Positions 30,239 through 37,877 are shown, counted from the first letter of the stretch. The stretch: 37,877 nt of DNA from Proteobacteria bacterium HN_bin10 (GCA_002083515.1 LWDN01000039.1:870-38746), one strand, 5' to 3'. The notes: generated from the sequence alone by a model not told the origin. Made by a program: numbers and translations.

Positions 30239-32077
30239 ATGATCGCCAAGTCGTTGTTGCGGAGCGCCGCCTCCTGGATCGCCATCGCCGCCTTGGCGGC
30301 TTGCGCCACCACCTCGGCGCCGGCTGCCAACAATGCCGCGCCGGCCGCGCTTAGCGCGGAATCCGCGGCGGCGTTCGTTGAGGCGGCGGAAGCCGAGCTG
30401 ATGCGCCGTTCGGAGTACGAAGGCCGCGTCGCCTGGGTCTATAACACCTACATCAATTACGATACCGAATGGCTGCTGCAGCGCTCCGACGCCGAGGGCA
30501 CCGAAGCGCGCGTGCGGCTGGCTTCCGAAGCGGGCCGCTACGCCGATGTCGAGATGCCGGCCGACACGCGTCGCAAGGTCGATCTCTTGCGCCTGAGCCT
30601 GGTGCTGCCGGCGCCGCAGCGCGAAGGCGCAGCGGGTCAGCTCTCTGAGATTACCACGCGGCTGGCTTCGATCTATTCGACCGGCCGCATCGATTATCAG
30701 GGCCGCCAAGTCACGCTCGACGAACTCGAAACCCTGATGGGCACGGAGCGCAATCCGGCGCGGCTCGAAGAAATCTGGACCAAATGGCACGCGGTCGCCG
30801 CGCCGATGCGCGACGATTATGCGCGCATGGTCGAGATCGCCAACCAAGGCGCGCGCGATCTCGGCTTCGACAATGTCGGGCAGATGTGGCTGTCGAATTA
30901 CGACATGCCGGCCGACGACATGGAGCGCGAGGTCGAGCGGCTTTGGAGCCAGCTCTCGCCGTTCTACGAACAGCTGCATTGCTACGTCCGCGCCCGGCTG
31001 AACGATCGCTATGGCGACGCCATCGTGCCGATGGATCAGCCGATCCGCGCCGATCTTCTGGGCAATATGTGGGCGCAGGACTGGTCGACTTTGATGCCGA
31101 TCGCGCGGCCGCCCGGCGGGCGCGCCACCTACGACACGACGCAATTGCTCACCCGCGCGCGCACCACGCCGGTGCAGATGACCGAAACCGCCGAGCGCTT
31201 CTACACCTCGCTCGGCTTCCCGGAACTGCCGGACACGTTCTGGGAGCGCTCGCTGCTGACGCGCCCGCGCGACCGCGACGTCGTCTGCCATGCCTCGGCT
31301 TGGAACATCGACAATGTCGACGATCTCCGGGTCAAGCAATGCATCCAGGTCAATGCCGAGCACTTCCAGACCATCCACCACGAACTCGGTCACAATTTCT
31401 ATCAGCGCGCCTACAACCAGCAGCCGTTCCTGTATCGCAACGGCGCCCATGACGGCTTCCACGAAGCCATCGGCGACTTCGTCGCGCTCAACATCACGCC
31501 CGAATACCTGACCGAGATCGGGCTGTTGCGCCGTAATCAGATCCCGCCGGCGTCGGCGGATGTCAGCCTGCTGATGGAGCGGGCTTTGGAGAAGATTTCG
31601 TTCCTGCCGTTCGCCATCACCATGGATCAATGGCGCTGGCAGGTGTTCGACGGGCGCATCACGCCCGATCGCTACAACGCCGCCTGGTGGGAGTTGCGCC
31701 AGCGTTATCAGGGCATCCGTCCGCCCAACGCGCGCGGCGAGCAATTTTTCGATCCCGGCGCCAAATATCACATCGCCAACAACGTGCCGTACCTGCGCTA
31801 CTTCCTGTCGTACGTGCTGCAATTCCAGTTCTACGAAGCCGCCTGCCGGCAAGCCGGCTGGGAAGGGCCGCTGCATCGCTGCACCATTTACGGCAACCGC
31901 GAAGTCGGCGAACGTTTTCAGCGCATGCTGGAAATGGGCCAATCGCGGCCGTGGCCGGACGCGCTCGAAGCCTTCACCGGCACGCGGCAGATGGATGGCG
32001 GCGCCATGGCCCGCTATTTCCAGCCGCTGATGAGCTACATGCAGCAGCAGAACCGCGGCCGCACCTGCGGCTGGTGA
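30239..32077 (+). CDS. Exported M2 peptidase (peptidyl-dipeptidase / ACE-like)
   Basis: A 612-residue zinc peptidase of family M2, related to angiotensin-converting enzyme, removing dipeptides from peptide C-termini. A lipoprotein signal (ALAAC, Cys near residue 22) targets it to the envelope. The zinc motif HELGH is at residues 381-385 and the third ligand, E409, is in HEAIGD; the spacing matches ACE almost exactly. Two further features typical of the family are the RFYTSLGFPELPDTFW stretch and the late FYEAACRQAGWEGPLHRC region with paired cysteines. The start follows AAGGGGACGAAGAG. It probably feeds on peptides in the periplasm. A very long antisense frame over this gene is a composition artefact. 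Confidence 0.94.
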   Translation: MIAKSLLRSAASWIAIAALAACATTSAPAANNAAPAALSAESAAAFVEAAEAELMRRSEYEGRVAWVYNTYINYDTEWLLQRSDAEGTEARVRLASEAGRYADVEMPADTRRKVDLLRLSLVLPAPQREGAAGQLSEITTRLASIYSTGRIDYQGRQVTLDELETLMGTERNPARLEEIWTKWHAVAAPMRDDYARMVEIANQGARDLGFDNVGQMWLSNYDMPADDMEREVERLWSQLSPFYEQLHCYVRARLNDRYGDAIVPMDQPIRADLLGNMWAQDWSTLMPIARPPGGRATYDTTQLLTRARTTPVQMTETAERFYTSLGFPELPDTFWERSLLTRPRDRDVVCHASAWNIDNVDDLRVKQCIQVNAEHFQTIHHELGHNFYQRAYNQQPFLYRNGAHDGFHEAIGDFVALNITPEYLTEIGLLRRNQIPPASADVSLLMERALEKISFLPFAITMDQWRWQVFDGRITPDRYNAAWWELRQRYQGIRPPNARGEQFFDPGAKYHIANNVPYLRYFLSYVLQFQFYEAACRQAGWEGPLHRCTIYGNREVGERFQRMLEMGQSRPWPDALEAFTGTRQMDGGAMARYFQPLMSYMQQQNRGRTCGW

Positions 32078-32138
32078 GCTGACACGCGCCGGCGCCCGCG
32101 GCGAAGCGTGGCTTCGCGCGGCGCGTGGCTCTAAGGAG

Positions 32139-32224
32139 CGCCGGCTTCCAGCCGGCATGAGCTAGATTGACTGGACGCTTGTGCTTGTCGGTAGCAGCTG
32201 CGCCGTGCCGGCTGGAAGCCGGCG
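32139..32224. repeat. REP-like inverted repeat, copy 3 (diverged GCCGGC family)
   Basis: Perfect 19-bp arms, CGCCGGCTTCCAGCCGGCA (32139-32157) and its inverse (32206-32224), each contain the GCCGGC-spacer-GCCGGC pattern of the copies at 9603 and 20188, but with TTCCA replacing the AGGG spacer. The right arm is followed by GTCC as in the others. An ACGCTTGTGC stretch in the centre is shared with copy 1. A small hairpin GCGAAGC-GTG-GCTTCGC precedes it at 32101-32117. It lies between convergent genes. Confidence 0.75.
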
Positions 32225-32244
32225 GTCCTCGGAGGGTGCGAATG

Positions 32245-32280
32245 AAAAACGAGGCGCTCGCTTGAATAACGAACGCCTCG
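32245..32280 (-). terminator. Terminator of the Arg/Asp/Tyr-rich exported protein gene
   Basis: On the minus strand a CGAGGCG...CGCCTCG stem (17-base loop, 32250-32280) is followed by five Ts (the As at 32245-32249), 14 bases after the stop of the minus-strand gene. This is a standard intrinsic terminator layout. Confidence 0.65.
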
Positions 32281-32293
32281 CTTCGGTTCAGCA

Positions 32294-32896
32294 TTATCTC
32301 ATGTGTTCGCGGCGGCCGCCTTCGAGATCGTACTCGTTCCAGCGGCGGTCGTTTTCGTCCCAGCGATAATCGTCGCTGTAGCGCCATTGATCGTCGAAGC
32401 GGCGGTCGTCGCGGTCGTAATAGCCGTACGAGCGATAGCCCTGATCGAAACCGCGCTGCCCGCGCCAGGCATAGGTTCGCAGCGGCAGGTGCGGCGCGAA
32501 AATGCGGTCGATCGGGCGACGCATGCCCGGCGCCGTCACGAAGGCGACGCAGCCCCAACGATTGCAGCGGTCGGTGTAGGAATAGGTGAGGCCCGGCACG
32601 AAATTGTAGGGCCGGTCGATCAGCCGGTAGAATAGGCGATCGCCGCGCGTGAAGGTGAACACGCGGCCATCGTTGCGAATGGTGATCGCGCCCATGTTGC
32701 GCAGATGATCGCCGCGGCGCCAATTGCGGTCCCAGTCGCGGTCGCGGTCGCGTTGGTAATCGCGATCGTAATCGCGGTGGCGATAGTCGTCGCCGTAACC
32801 GCCATTGCGGTAATCTCTATCCTGCGCGGCCGCGAGCGGCGCCGCGGCGAACGCGGCGATGGCGGCCAAGGCGGCGGCAAAAAGCGTCTTCTTCAT
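32294..32896 (-). CDS. Arg/Asp/Tyr-rich exported protein
   Basis: A 200-residue protein with a classic signal peptide (LAAIAAFAAAPLAAAQ). The mature N-terminus is a dense run of Arg, Asp and Tyr (DRDYRNGGYGDDYRHRDYDR and more), and the C-terminus is similarly biased (YGYYDRDDRRFDDQWRY onward). The middle contains an RcnB/YpeB-like core: GDHLRNMGAITIRNDGRVFTFTRGDRLFYRLIDRPY and a CNRWGC cysteine pair. Function unknown; the charged low-complexity ends may bind polyanions or metals. A good terminator follows. Confidence 0.8.
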   Translation of the reverse strand: MKKTLFAAALAAIAAFAAAPLAAAQDRDYRNGGYGDDYRHRDYDRDYQRDRDRDWDRNWRRGDHLRNMGAITIRNDGRVFTFTRGDRLFYRLIDRPYNFVPGLTYSYTDRCNRWGCVAFVTAPGMRRPIDRIFAPHLPLRTYAWRGQRGFDQGYRSYGYYDRDDRRFDDQWRYSDDYRWDENDRRWNEYDLEGGRREHMR

Positions 32897-33104
32897 GATC
32901 CTTGCGCTCCCGGGACGGCTCCAGGCGTCCCAATGGCCCTCTTGAGAGCACCATGGCTCGGCGCGGCTGAACCTGACGTGAGCGCCATGTTTGGATTGGG
33001 CGGGGAAAAGCTGCGGCGGCGGCTTGACCCGTGTTTACCAGAAACTAACCCTCCGCGCCGACCGTTCGGGGTTCTGAAGAATGGACGAACAGAAAGGGGC
33101 GAGA

Positions 33105-33977
33105 ATGCCCGCGCGCATCATCTCGGTGATCAACATGAAGGGCGGCGTCGGCAAATCGACGACGACCGTCTCGCTGGCCGAGACCTTGGCGCACCATCAG
33201 CGCCGCCGGGTGCTGGTCATCGATCTCGATCCGCAGACCAACGCCTCGATCATGGTGGCGGGGCCGGACAAGTGGAACAGCATGCGCGAAGCCGAGCGCA
33301 CGCTCGATTTCTACTTCGAAAGCTACATCGTTCAGCAGAAGCCGAAGCCCTTTAAGCAGCTGGTCGAGAAGAATGTCAGCGATCTGAAGGGCAAGGTCGA
33401 CGTGTCGCTGTGCGCTTCGGCGCCGGAATTCCGCATCGTCGAGCGCGACATGATCGAGAGCTTCGTCAAGCGCGGCTTTCAGATCGACATGATCCAGAAA
33501 TGGATTCTCGAGCGCTTCGCCAATGGCATCAAGAATGTCATCAACGAGTACGATTACATCCTGATCGATTGTCCGCCGGGCATTTCACTGTTCGCGGAAG
33601 CGGCCTTGATCGCCGCCGACACGATCCTGGTGCCGTCGATTCCGGACTACGTTTCGCGCCTCGGGCTGATCGCCTTCCGCAAGCGGGCGCTGCGCCTGAT
33701 CAACGAGCGCCGTGGCGGGCCGTCGCAACTCATGGTGCTGGCCACCAAGTATGAGGACGGCTTTTCGCTCCACCGTTCCGAGGCGTCGCTGCTCAAGGAT
33801 AATCTCGGCGACGCCATGTTCGATGTACGCATTCCCCAGCACGTCGATATCGCCAAGGCGGCGGAATGGTCGGAAACGCCGCGCACGTTCGAACAGAAAT
33901 ATGGCCAGATGGCCGCGACGATCAAAAAGCTCGGCGAGGAATTCCAGAGCAAGGTGGAGCTCGCGCCCGCCTTATGA
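33105..33977 (+). CDS. ParA/Soj-family ATPase, no ParB alongside
   Basis: A 290-residue P-loop ATPase of the ParA/Soj group, which positions DNA or protein cargo using the nucleoid. The deviant Walker A is KGGVGKST (about residues 12-19), the switch-I region is LVIDLDPQTNAS (about 42-53), and Walker B is YILIDCPPG (about 150-158). The SIPDYVSRLGLIAFRKRAL helix follows. The start at 33105 has AAAGGGG five bases upstream. No parB or parS site is seen. The next gene overlaps its stop by 4 bp (ATGA), so its product is a likely partner, perhaps an adaptor or cargo. It is not the division regulator MipZ, whose start motif differs. Confidence 0.9.
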   Translation: MPARIISVINMKGGVGKSTTTVSLAETLAHHQRRRVLVIDLDPQTNASIMVAGPDKWNSMREAERTLDFYFESYIVQQKPKPFKQLVEKNVSDLKGKVDVSLCASAPEFRIVERDMIESFVKRGFQIDMIQKWILERFANGIKNVINEYDYILIDCPPGISLFAEAALIAADTILVPSIPDYVSRLGLIAFRKRALRLINERRGGPSQLMVLATKYEDGFSLHRSEASLLKDNLGDAMFDVRIPQHVDIAKAAEWSETPRTFEQKYGQMAATIKKLGEEFQSKVELAPAL

Positions 33978-34477
33978 GTCTCAACAAAACGCTCGACCGC
34001 TTCTTCGATGAGATCCGCCGCGAGGCGAAGCGAAATCCCAAATTCGCCGATCGCCTCGATGCGGTGCTGCGCAATCACGAGAGCCGCCGCGAGGTGCCGG
34101 ACGAGGTGCTGGAGGCGGCGGCGCAAGATAACGCCTCCCCCGCACGCGGGGGAGGTGGCGAGCGTCAGCGAGCCGGAGGGGGCAAGGCCAACTCAAATCG
34201 CGGCGCCGCTCCCCCTCAGTCGGCTCCGCCGACGGCTCCCCCGCAGGCGGGGGAGCAGTTGCTCAATCCCGCCGGCCTCTACAAGAAGGATGGCGAAGAG
34301 GCGCTATCGGCGGCGCTCTCGTCGCACGATCTGAGCGCGCTGCGCGCGCTGGTCGCCGAGCATAATCTCGACCCCAGCGGCGTCACGCCGGCGCTGACGC
34401 GCGACGAGCTTGCCGCTCACATCGTCGCCCAAGCCAAACGCCGCGCCGAACGCGACGAGAAGATGTTCGATTATTGA
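33974..34477 (+). CDS. Partner protein of ParA-family ATPase, with an in-frame palindromic element
   Basis: A 167-residue hypothetical protein, translationally coupled to the ParA gene by a 4-bp overlap. The N-terminal ~50 residues are helical and charged (LDRFFDEIRREAKRNPKFADRLDAVLRNH). The C-terminal ~70 residues form a helical bundle (GEEALSAALSSHDLSALRALVAEHNLD, then RDELAAHIVAQAKRRAERDEKMFDY). Between them, residues about 54-95 are encoded by a GC-rich palindromic repeat and read as low-complexity Gly/Ala/Pro/Gln. Without the insert the protein would be about 126 residues. The gene shares its stop region with the convergent TIR-WD40 gene. Function unknown, probably related to the ATPase. 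Confidence 0.8.
   Translation: MSLNKTLDRFFDEIRREAKRNPKFADRLDAVLRNHESRREVPDEVLEAAAQDNASPARGGGGERQRAGGGKANSNRGAAPPQSAPPTAPPQAGEQLLNPAGLYKKDGEEALSAALSSHDLSALRALVAEHNLDPSGVTPALTRDELAAHIVAQAKRRAERDEKMFDY
34134..34256. repeat. Palindromic repeat element inside a coding sequence
   Basis: This stretch is 123 bp, exactly 41 codons, with terminal hairpins CTCCCCCGCACGCGGGGGAG (34135-34154) and GCTCCCCCGCAGGCGGGGGAGC (34235-34256). The centre contains GAGCCGGAGGGGGC paired with GCTCCCCCTCAGTCGGCTC. Sequences beginning CTCCCCCGC...GCGGGGGAGGTGGCGAGCGTC are a recognisable intergenic repeat in some alphaproteobacteria (from general knowledge). Here the element reads through in frame inside the ParA partner gene without a stop. 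It resembles in principle the Rickettsia palindromic elements that insert into genes. Confidence 0.75.
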
Positions 34478-36924
34478 GGGCATAGCGCCTGATCGGGGAT
34501 CATGGCGCTGACCGCGCGTAGTGTCGCGTCAAGAGCGAGTTCTGCTTCGGTTAGGATTTGTCCATCGGCGGGCAGTATCTTCTCGCAAGCGTGACGCACG
34601 GCGTCGTCGCGGGACAGAAACAACGCGCCTGTATCCATGTAGAAATTGGCGGTGTCGCTGTAGCCAAGCACGAGCCGCAATAGGTTGCCCGATGCGCTGA
34701 ACTGCGCATCGACGATCGCTCCGTCATCGCCTTCAAGGCTTCCCAGCCGACGGCCGCTGTTCACATCCCAGAAGATCGTGAAGGGGGACCTGACAATAAC
34801 CAGGATGGCGCCGTCCGGACTGATGTCCGCGTCCGAGCCGCCATCGGTCAACGCGAGCACCAGCTCCCGGCGTCGCAAGTCCCAAACCTGCACTTGGTCG
34901 CGGTCAGTGGCGATGACGGCATGGCTGCGCGAGGGCGTTACGCGCAGCGTTTCAATGGCGCCCTCCACGGAGATCGCCAGCGGCGCCATGCCCGGCAGCT
35001 CCAGCATGCGCGTACCACCGCGCTCAACTAGGGCATCGATCACATCGCGATTGGGAAACTCGCCTCTAGCATCAGGATAGCGACCGCCGGAGGCAAATTG
35101 CTCAGCGTATGTCTGTGGCTCCGGCCAAGCGCTCAAGACTTCCGGGTCATCAAGGCGCCAGAGCCTTGCCGTGCCGTCCGCTCCAGCTGTAAGTATTTGC
35201 GTGCCCGTTGCATCGAACGTCACCGCAGTCACCGTGCCTGCATGCCGCCCGAGCGTGCGCGCCGCGACATAAGAGCGGCTGCGACTTAGCGCGGTTGGAC
35301 TGACCAGGACGTAACCCTCTTCGGTTCCAACAGCAATCGTCGCACCGTCCGCGCTGATCGCTGTGGCGCTTGGCGTGGCGTTCAAGCCCATAGCTGACGG
35401 CTGCGCCGCTTCGGCAAGCGATGACGCTCGCCGATCCGCTGCCGAGAAGAAAGCCAGCGGCATGTCTTCGCAACTGGTCGCCACGAGGTCTCGATCGCGT
35501 GCCTGCGCCAAGCCGGCGCAAAAGTCGCCCAGCGTTGCGACTTCACTCTGCGTGCCGTCGTTCCAGAGCGCGCGTATCTGGGCGGCAAACGCGAACAGGA
35601 CGCCCCCTGACACATAAGCGACATGACCCGGAGGGTTATCGTCGATAATCATATCGAGCCGAGACAGTTCCGATCCGGTCGCCACCTCGTATTCGTGACC
35701 GACGGTCCAGCCGGCGACGCCGAGACGGCTGCCGTCGGGACTGAATGCGATTGAGGCTGCCTCCGAGGACCAGCCGCGCAGGCGCTCCCCGTCGCGACGC
35801 CACAGCGTGATTGCGCCCGCACTGCCCGCAGCGATGACCTGGCCGTCGGGAGAGATTGCGAGGCTTTCGATCGCGCTTTCGCTATGCGTGAACGTGCGCA
35901 GCACGCGGCGCTCGGAGATGCTCACGAGACGCACTGCGCCGTCGCGACTGCCAATCAGCACTTCTTGTTGATTGGGCGCGAACACGGCGCCGGTGACCAT
36001 TGTGTTTGGCGCTGCTAGAGTGACCCCTCCGCGGGTCTCATGAGCATGCCAGCGCAGAATTGGCAGGAAGTCCGCAGCCCGATCGGGGAAGGCGTTCAAG
36101 CCAAGTAGTGCAGAGCGTACGCTCAGACTGACGTCGCCGGCTTCACGCGCGTCCAGCGCACGTTGCGCCAGCGCTGAGGCCAACCCCTCACGTGCGATGT
36201 CGCGTTGACGCATCGCCTCGTTTCCCTGGACGAAGGCAAAGCCGCCTGCCGCCACCGCGACGATGGCCAGCACGCTCATTGCCGCCGCAAGCATCATCGC
36301 GCGTCGACGTCGGCCACGCTCCGCCTGCTTTTCTCGTTGCACAAGTTCGTCGAGCGGTACACCAAGCAAGCCGGCAATGAGCTTAAGAGCGCCATTTTCG
36401 CGCCCGTCTTTGCCCTCGCGAAAATCAGCGGCGATGGGCTCGTTCGCCTCGGGAATCTCCGTCAACACGCCGGCGCCGTCGACTCGGTAGAGCAACGCGC
36501 GCGGGAAGCACTCGTCGGCGGCGGTTGCATTCGGCTTACCGGCGGCGTGAGGCTCGCCGTCGACGATGGCAGCCAGAATACGCTCGCTCTTGCCGAGTGC
36601 TTTGAAGATGCGAATTTCATCGTTCACATATTTGCTGCCGCAGGCCCGCGGCGAGCAAAGGATGATCAGCGCGTCGGCGGCCTCCAAGCCGGCGCGAATC
36701 TCGGCGCCGAGGTCGTGTGCGGCCGAGAGGTCGGCCCGATCGCGGAAGACCTTTCCGATGCGCTTACCGATGAGCCCGTGCGAGCCGGTTTGCCCCACCA
36801 GCGAGGCAGGAACCGCATAACCCTCCAGGTGCTTGTGCAGCCAGTCGCCGAACTCTTCATCCGCGTGCGAGTACGAGATGAAGGCGGCATAGCGTTGCCC
36901 CTCGCCTTCGGCTGCATCATTCAT
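34471..36924 (-). CDS. TIR domain-transmembrane-WD40 repeat protein
   Basis: An 817-residue protein with an N-terminal TIR domain (about 10-130: YAAFISYSHADEEFGDWLHKHLEGY, RDRADLSAAHDLGAEIRAGLEAADALIILCSPRA). It is followed by a basic stretch (ERGRRRR), a transmembrane helix (about 209-232) and a C-terminal beta-propeller with repeated WD40-like blades (for example SAIESLAISPDGQVIAAGSAGAITLWRR and GTVTAVTFDATGTQILTAGADGTARLWRL). E103 in SKYVNDEI aligns with the catalytic Glu of NAD-cleaving TIR domains. The start at 36924 has GGGGGA five bases upstream; the 264-residue in-frame extension is antisense to the carboxylase gene and spurious. Base use is somewhat less GC-biased than its neighbours. 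A signalling or defence role is inferred. Confidence 0.88.
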   Translation of the reverse strand: MNDAAEGEGQRYAAFISYSHADEEFGDWLHKHLEGYAVPASLVGQTGSHGLIGKRIGKVFRDRADLSAAHDLGAEIRAGLEAADALIILCSPRACGSKYVNDEIRIFKALGKSERILAAIVDGEPHAAGKPNATAADECFPRALLYRVDGAGVLTEIPEANEPIAADFREGKDGRENGALKLIAGLLGVPLDELVQREKQAERGRRRRAMMLAAAMSVLAIVAVAAGGFAFVQGNEAMRQRDIAREGLASALAQRALDAREAGDVSLSVRSALLGLNAFPDRAADFLPILRWHAHETRGGVTLAAPNTMVTGAVFAPNQQEVLIGSRDGAVRLVSISERRVLRTFTHSESAIESLAISPDGQVIAAGSAGAITLWRRDGERLRGWSSEAASIAFSPDGSRLGVAGWTVGHEYEVATGSELSRLDMIIDDNPPGHVAYVSGGVLFAFAAQIRALWNDGTQSEVATLGDFCAGLAQARDRDLVATSCEDMPLAFFSAADRRASSLAEAAQPSAMGLNATPSATAISADGATIAVGTEEGYVLVSPTALSRSRSYVAARTLGRHAGTVTAVTFDATGTQILTAGADGTARLWRLDDPEVLSAWPEPQTYAEQFASGGRYPDARGEFPNRDVIDALVERGGTRMLELPGMAPLAISVEGAIETLRVTPSRSHAVIATDRDQVQVWDLRRRELVLALTDGGSDADISPDGAILVIVRSPFTIFWDVNSGRRLGSLEGDDGAIVDAQFSASGNLLRLVLGYSDTANFYMDTGALFLSRDDAVRHACEKILPADGQILTEAELALDATLRAVSAMIPDQALCPQ

Positions 36925-37047
36925 TGGCGTCCCCCACGCTGAGGCCCGAATGTTCGCTGCAATGCCATGGTCCGACAAGCGGAATCGAACGTCAACCCAA
37001 CGAGAGGGCTCGACAATCAACGTCGGTTTCGCCATTCGCTTCGGCCA

Positions 37048-37877
37048 ATGTTCGAGAAAATCCTGATCGCCAATCGCGGCGAGGTCGCCGTCCGCATCAT
37101 CCGCACCGCCCGCCGGATGGGAATCAAGACTGCCATCGTCTATTCGGAAGCTGACCGCGATAGCCTCGCCGTCGATATGGCCGACGAGGCAGTGTTCATC
37201 GGCCCGCCGCCGGCGGCCGAAAGCTATCTGGTCATCGACAAGATCGTGGCGGCCGCCAGGGAGACCGGCGCTCAGGCCATCCATCCGGGCTTCGGCTTCC
37301 TCTCCGAGAAGGCCGAATTCGCCGACCGGTTGCTCAGTGAAAATATCACGTTCATCGGGCCGAATCCGCACGCCATCCGCGCCATGGGCGACAAGATCGA
37401 GTCCAAGAAAGCGGCGGCTGAAGCGGGCGTCTCGTGCGTGCCGGGCTTCATCGGCGAGATCGAGGGCGTCGACCACGCCGTGCAGATCGCCGAAGAGATC
37501 GGCTTTCCGGTGATGATCAAGGCGTCCGCCGGCGGCGGTGGCAAGGGCATTCGCGTCGCCTTCAACAGGAAAGACGTGCAGGAAGGCTTTCCCGCCGTGC
37601 GCGCCGAGGCCAAGGGCGCGTTCGGCGACGATCGTATTTTCATCGAAAAGTTCGTCACCGCCCCGCGTCACATCGAAATCCAGGTGATGGGCGATAAGCA
37701 CGGCAATGTCGTGCACCTGTTCGAGCGCGAGTGCTCGATCCAGCGCCGCAATCAGAAGGTCATCGAAGAGGCGCCGTCGCCGCTCCTGGACGAGAAGACC
37801 CGCATGGCCATGGGCGAGCAGGCGGTGGCGCTGGCCAAGGCGGTCAATTACGACAGCGCCGGCACGGTGGAGTTCGT
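37048..37877 (+). CDS. pccA: Acetyl/propionyl-CoA carboxylase alpha subunit, biotin carboxylase part (truncated by window)
   Basis: The first 276 residues of a biotin carboxylase subunit, cut by the right edge. It starts MFEKILIANRGEVAVRIIRTARRMGIKTAIVYSEADRDS, followed by ADEAVFIGPPPAAESYL and HPGFGFLSEKAEFA, typical of the propionyl-CoA carboxylase alpha chain. The ATP-grasp loop ASAGGGGKGIR and the biotin-carboxylase signature FERECSIQRRNQKVIEEAPSP are present. It carboxylates biotin with bicarbonate and ATP; the beta subunit then moves CO2 to propionyl-CoA or a related acyl-CoA. The choice of PccA over AccC or MccA rests on the opening residues only. The C-terminal biotinyl domain lies beyond the window. 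Confidence 0.92.
   Translation, partial: MFEKILIANRGEVAVRIIRTARRMGIKTAIVYSEADRDSLAVDMADEAVFIGPPPAAESYLVIDKIVAAARETGAQAIHPGFGFLSEKAEFADRLLSENITFIGPNPHAIRAMGDKIESKKAAAEAGVSCVPGFIGEIEGVDHAVQIAEEIGFPVMIKASAGGGGKGIRVAFNRKDVQEGFPAVRAEAKGAFGDDRIFIEKFVTAPRHIEIQVMGDKHGNVVHLFERECSIQRRNQKVIEEAPSPLLDEKTRMAMGEQAVALAKAVNYDSAGTVEF

Noticed and set aside
29666..32158. A very long (830-residue) open frame on the minus strand
   Set aside because: It is antisense to the GNAT and M2 peptidase genes, whose motifs are unmistakable, and its own translation is His/Arg/Asp/Gly-rich without family signatures. Such frames arise in GC-rich genes.
33105..33977. MipZ division-site regulator
   Set aside because: The N-terminal motif is MKGGVGKSTTTVSL rather than the MipZ-type NEKGGAGKST, and the sequence is closer to Soj/ParA.
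34471..37716. A 1081-residue version of the TIR-WD40 protein
   Set aside because: The extra N-terminal part is antisense to the carboxylase gene, and a good ribosome site supports the start at 36924.
1..37877. CRISPR arrays, tRNA genes, insertion sequences
   Set aside because: No regular direct-repeat/spacer pattern, cloverleaf sequence or transposase reading frame was seen on either strand.

Overview
The window looks like chromosome of a GC-rich alphaproteobacterium, most likely Caulobacterales/Hyphomonadaceae-like. This is inferred from gene content: GapR (DUF2312), a class I lysyl-tRNA synthetase, COQ9, two YdcH/DUF465 proteins, type-B ribosomal protein L36, an NtrC-type regulator and many small exported or lipid-anchored proteins. 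Coding density is very high, convergent neighbours often overlap by about 4 bp, and no gene-free gap exceeds about 300 bases. There is no tRNA, rRNA, CRISPR array, integrase or transposase.

Layout. 1-1471: a PLP decarboxylase whose first ~150 bases look foreign; the opposite strand there reads as a piece of a GLQLGLVN-type surface-repeat protein, so the left edge may be a junction. 1468-4144 (minus): lysK, an ABM-fold monooxygenase and an SDR in one run. 4207-7824: small membrane protein, SixA-like phosphatase, lipoprotein, SIMPL protein and an AarF/UbiB-like kinase. 8084-9580: NtrC-type sigma-54 activator. 9765-12278 (minus): a basic hypothetical protein, gapR, alpha/beta hydrolase, TPR lipoprotein and rpmJ with a clear promoter. 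12410-17749: MltB-type transglycosylase, MFS transporter, a VOC protein divergent from a MarR regulator with an operator-like dyad between them, rpsU (apparently starting with CTG), coq9 and a small membrane protein. 17760-19317 (minus): purE-purK, preceded by a terminator-like hairpin in the leader. 19523-23803: a stand-alone GGDEF protein, an LpxR-like lipid A deacylase with an exported partner, two head-to-head DUF465 genes, and divergent exported msrB/msrA. 23826-25966 (minus): HD hydrolase, dual-specificity-type phosphatase and an NrtR-like Nudix/winged-helix protein. 26055-29650: an OmpA-type protein, a membrane LytTR regulator divergent from an acyltransferase, and small proteins. 29729-37877: GNAT, an exported ACE-like M2 peptidase, an Arg/Asp/Tyr-rich exported protein, an orphan ParA with a coupled partner gene, a TIR-transmembrane-WD40 protein, and the start of a propionyl/acetyl-CoA carboxylase alpha subunit.

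The most distinctive signal is the number of intergenic inverted-repeat elements. One REP-like GCCGGC family has three copies (9603, 20188, 32139), one GGGTGACACACACCC family has two copies (15678, 19393), and there are two single elements (7824, 10144). A further palindromic element of 123 bp (41 codons) sits in frame inside the ParA partner gene. Other points worth a second look are the CTG start of rpsU, the purE leader hairpin, the zinc-less exported MsrB and the TIR-WD40 protein. No complete new defence or biosynthetic system is evident; the TIR-WD40 gene and the ParA pair are the best candidates for unexplored function.
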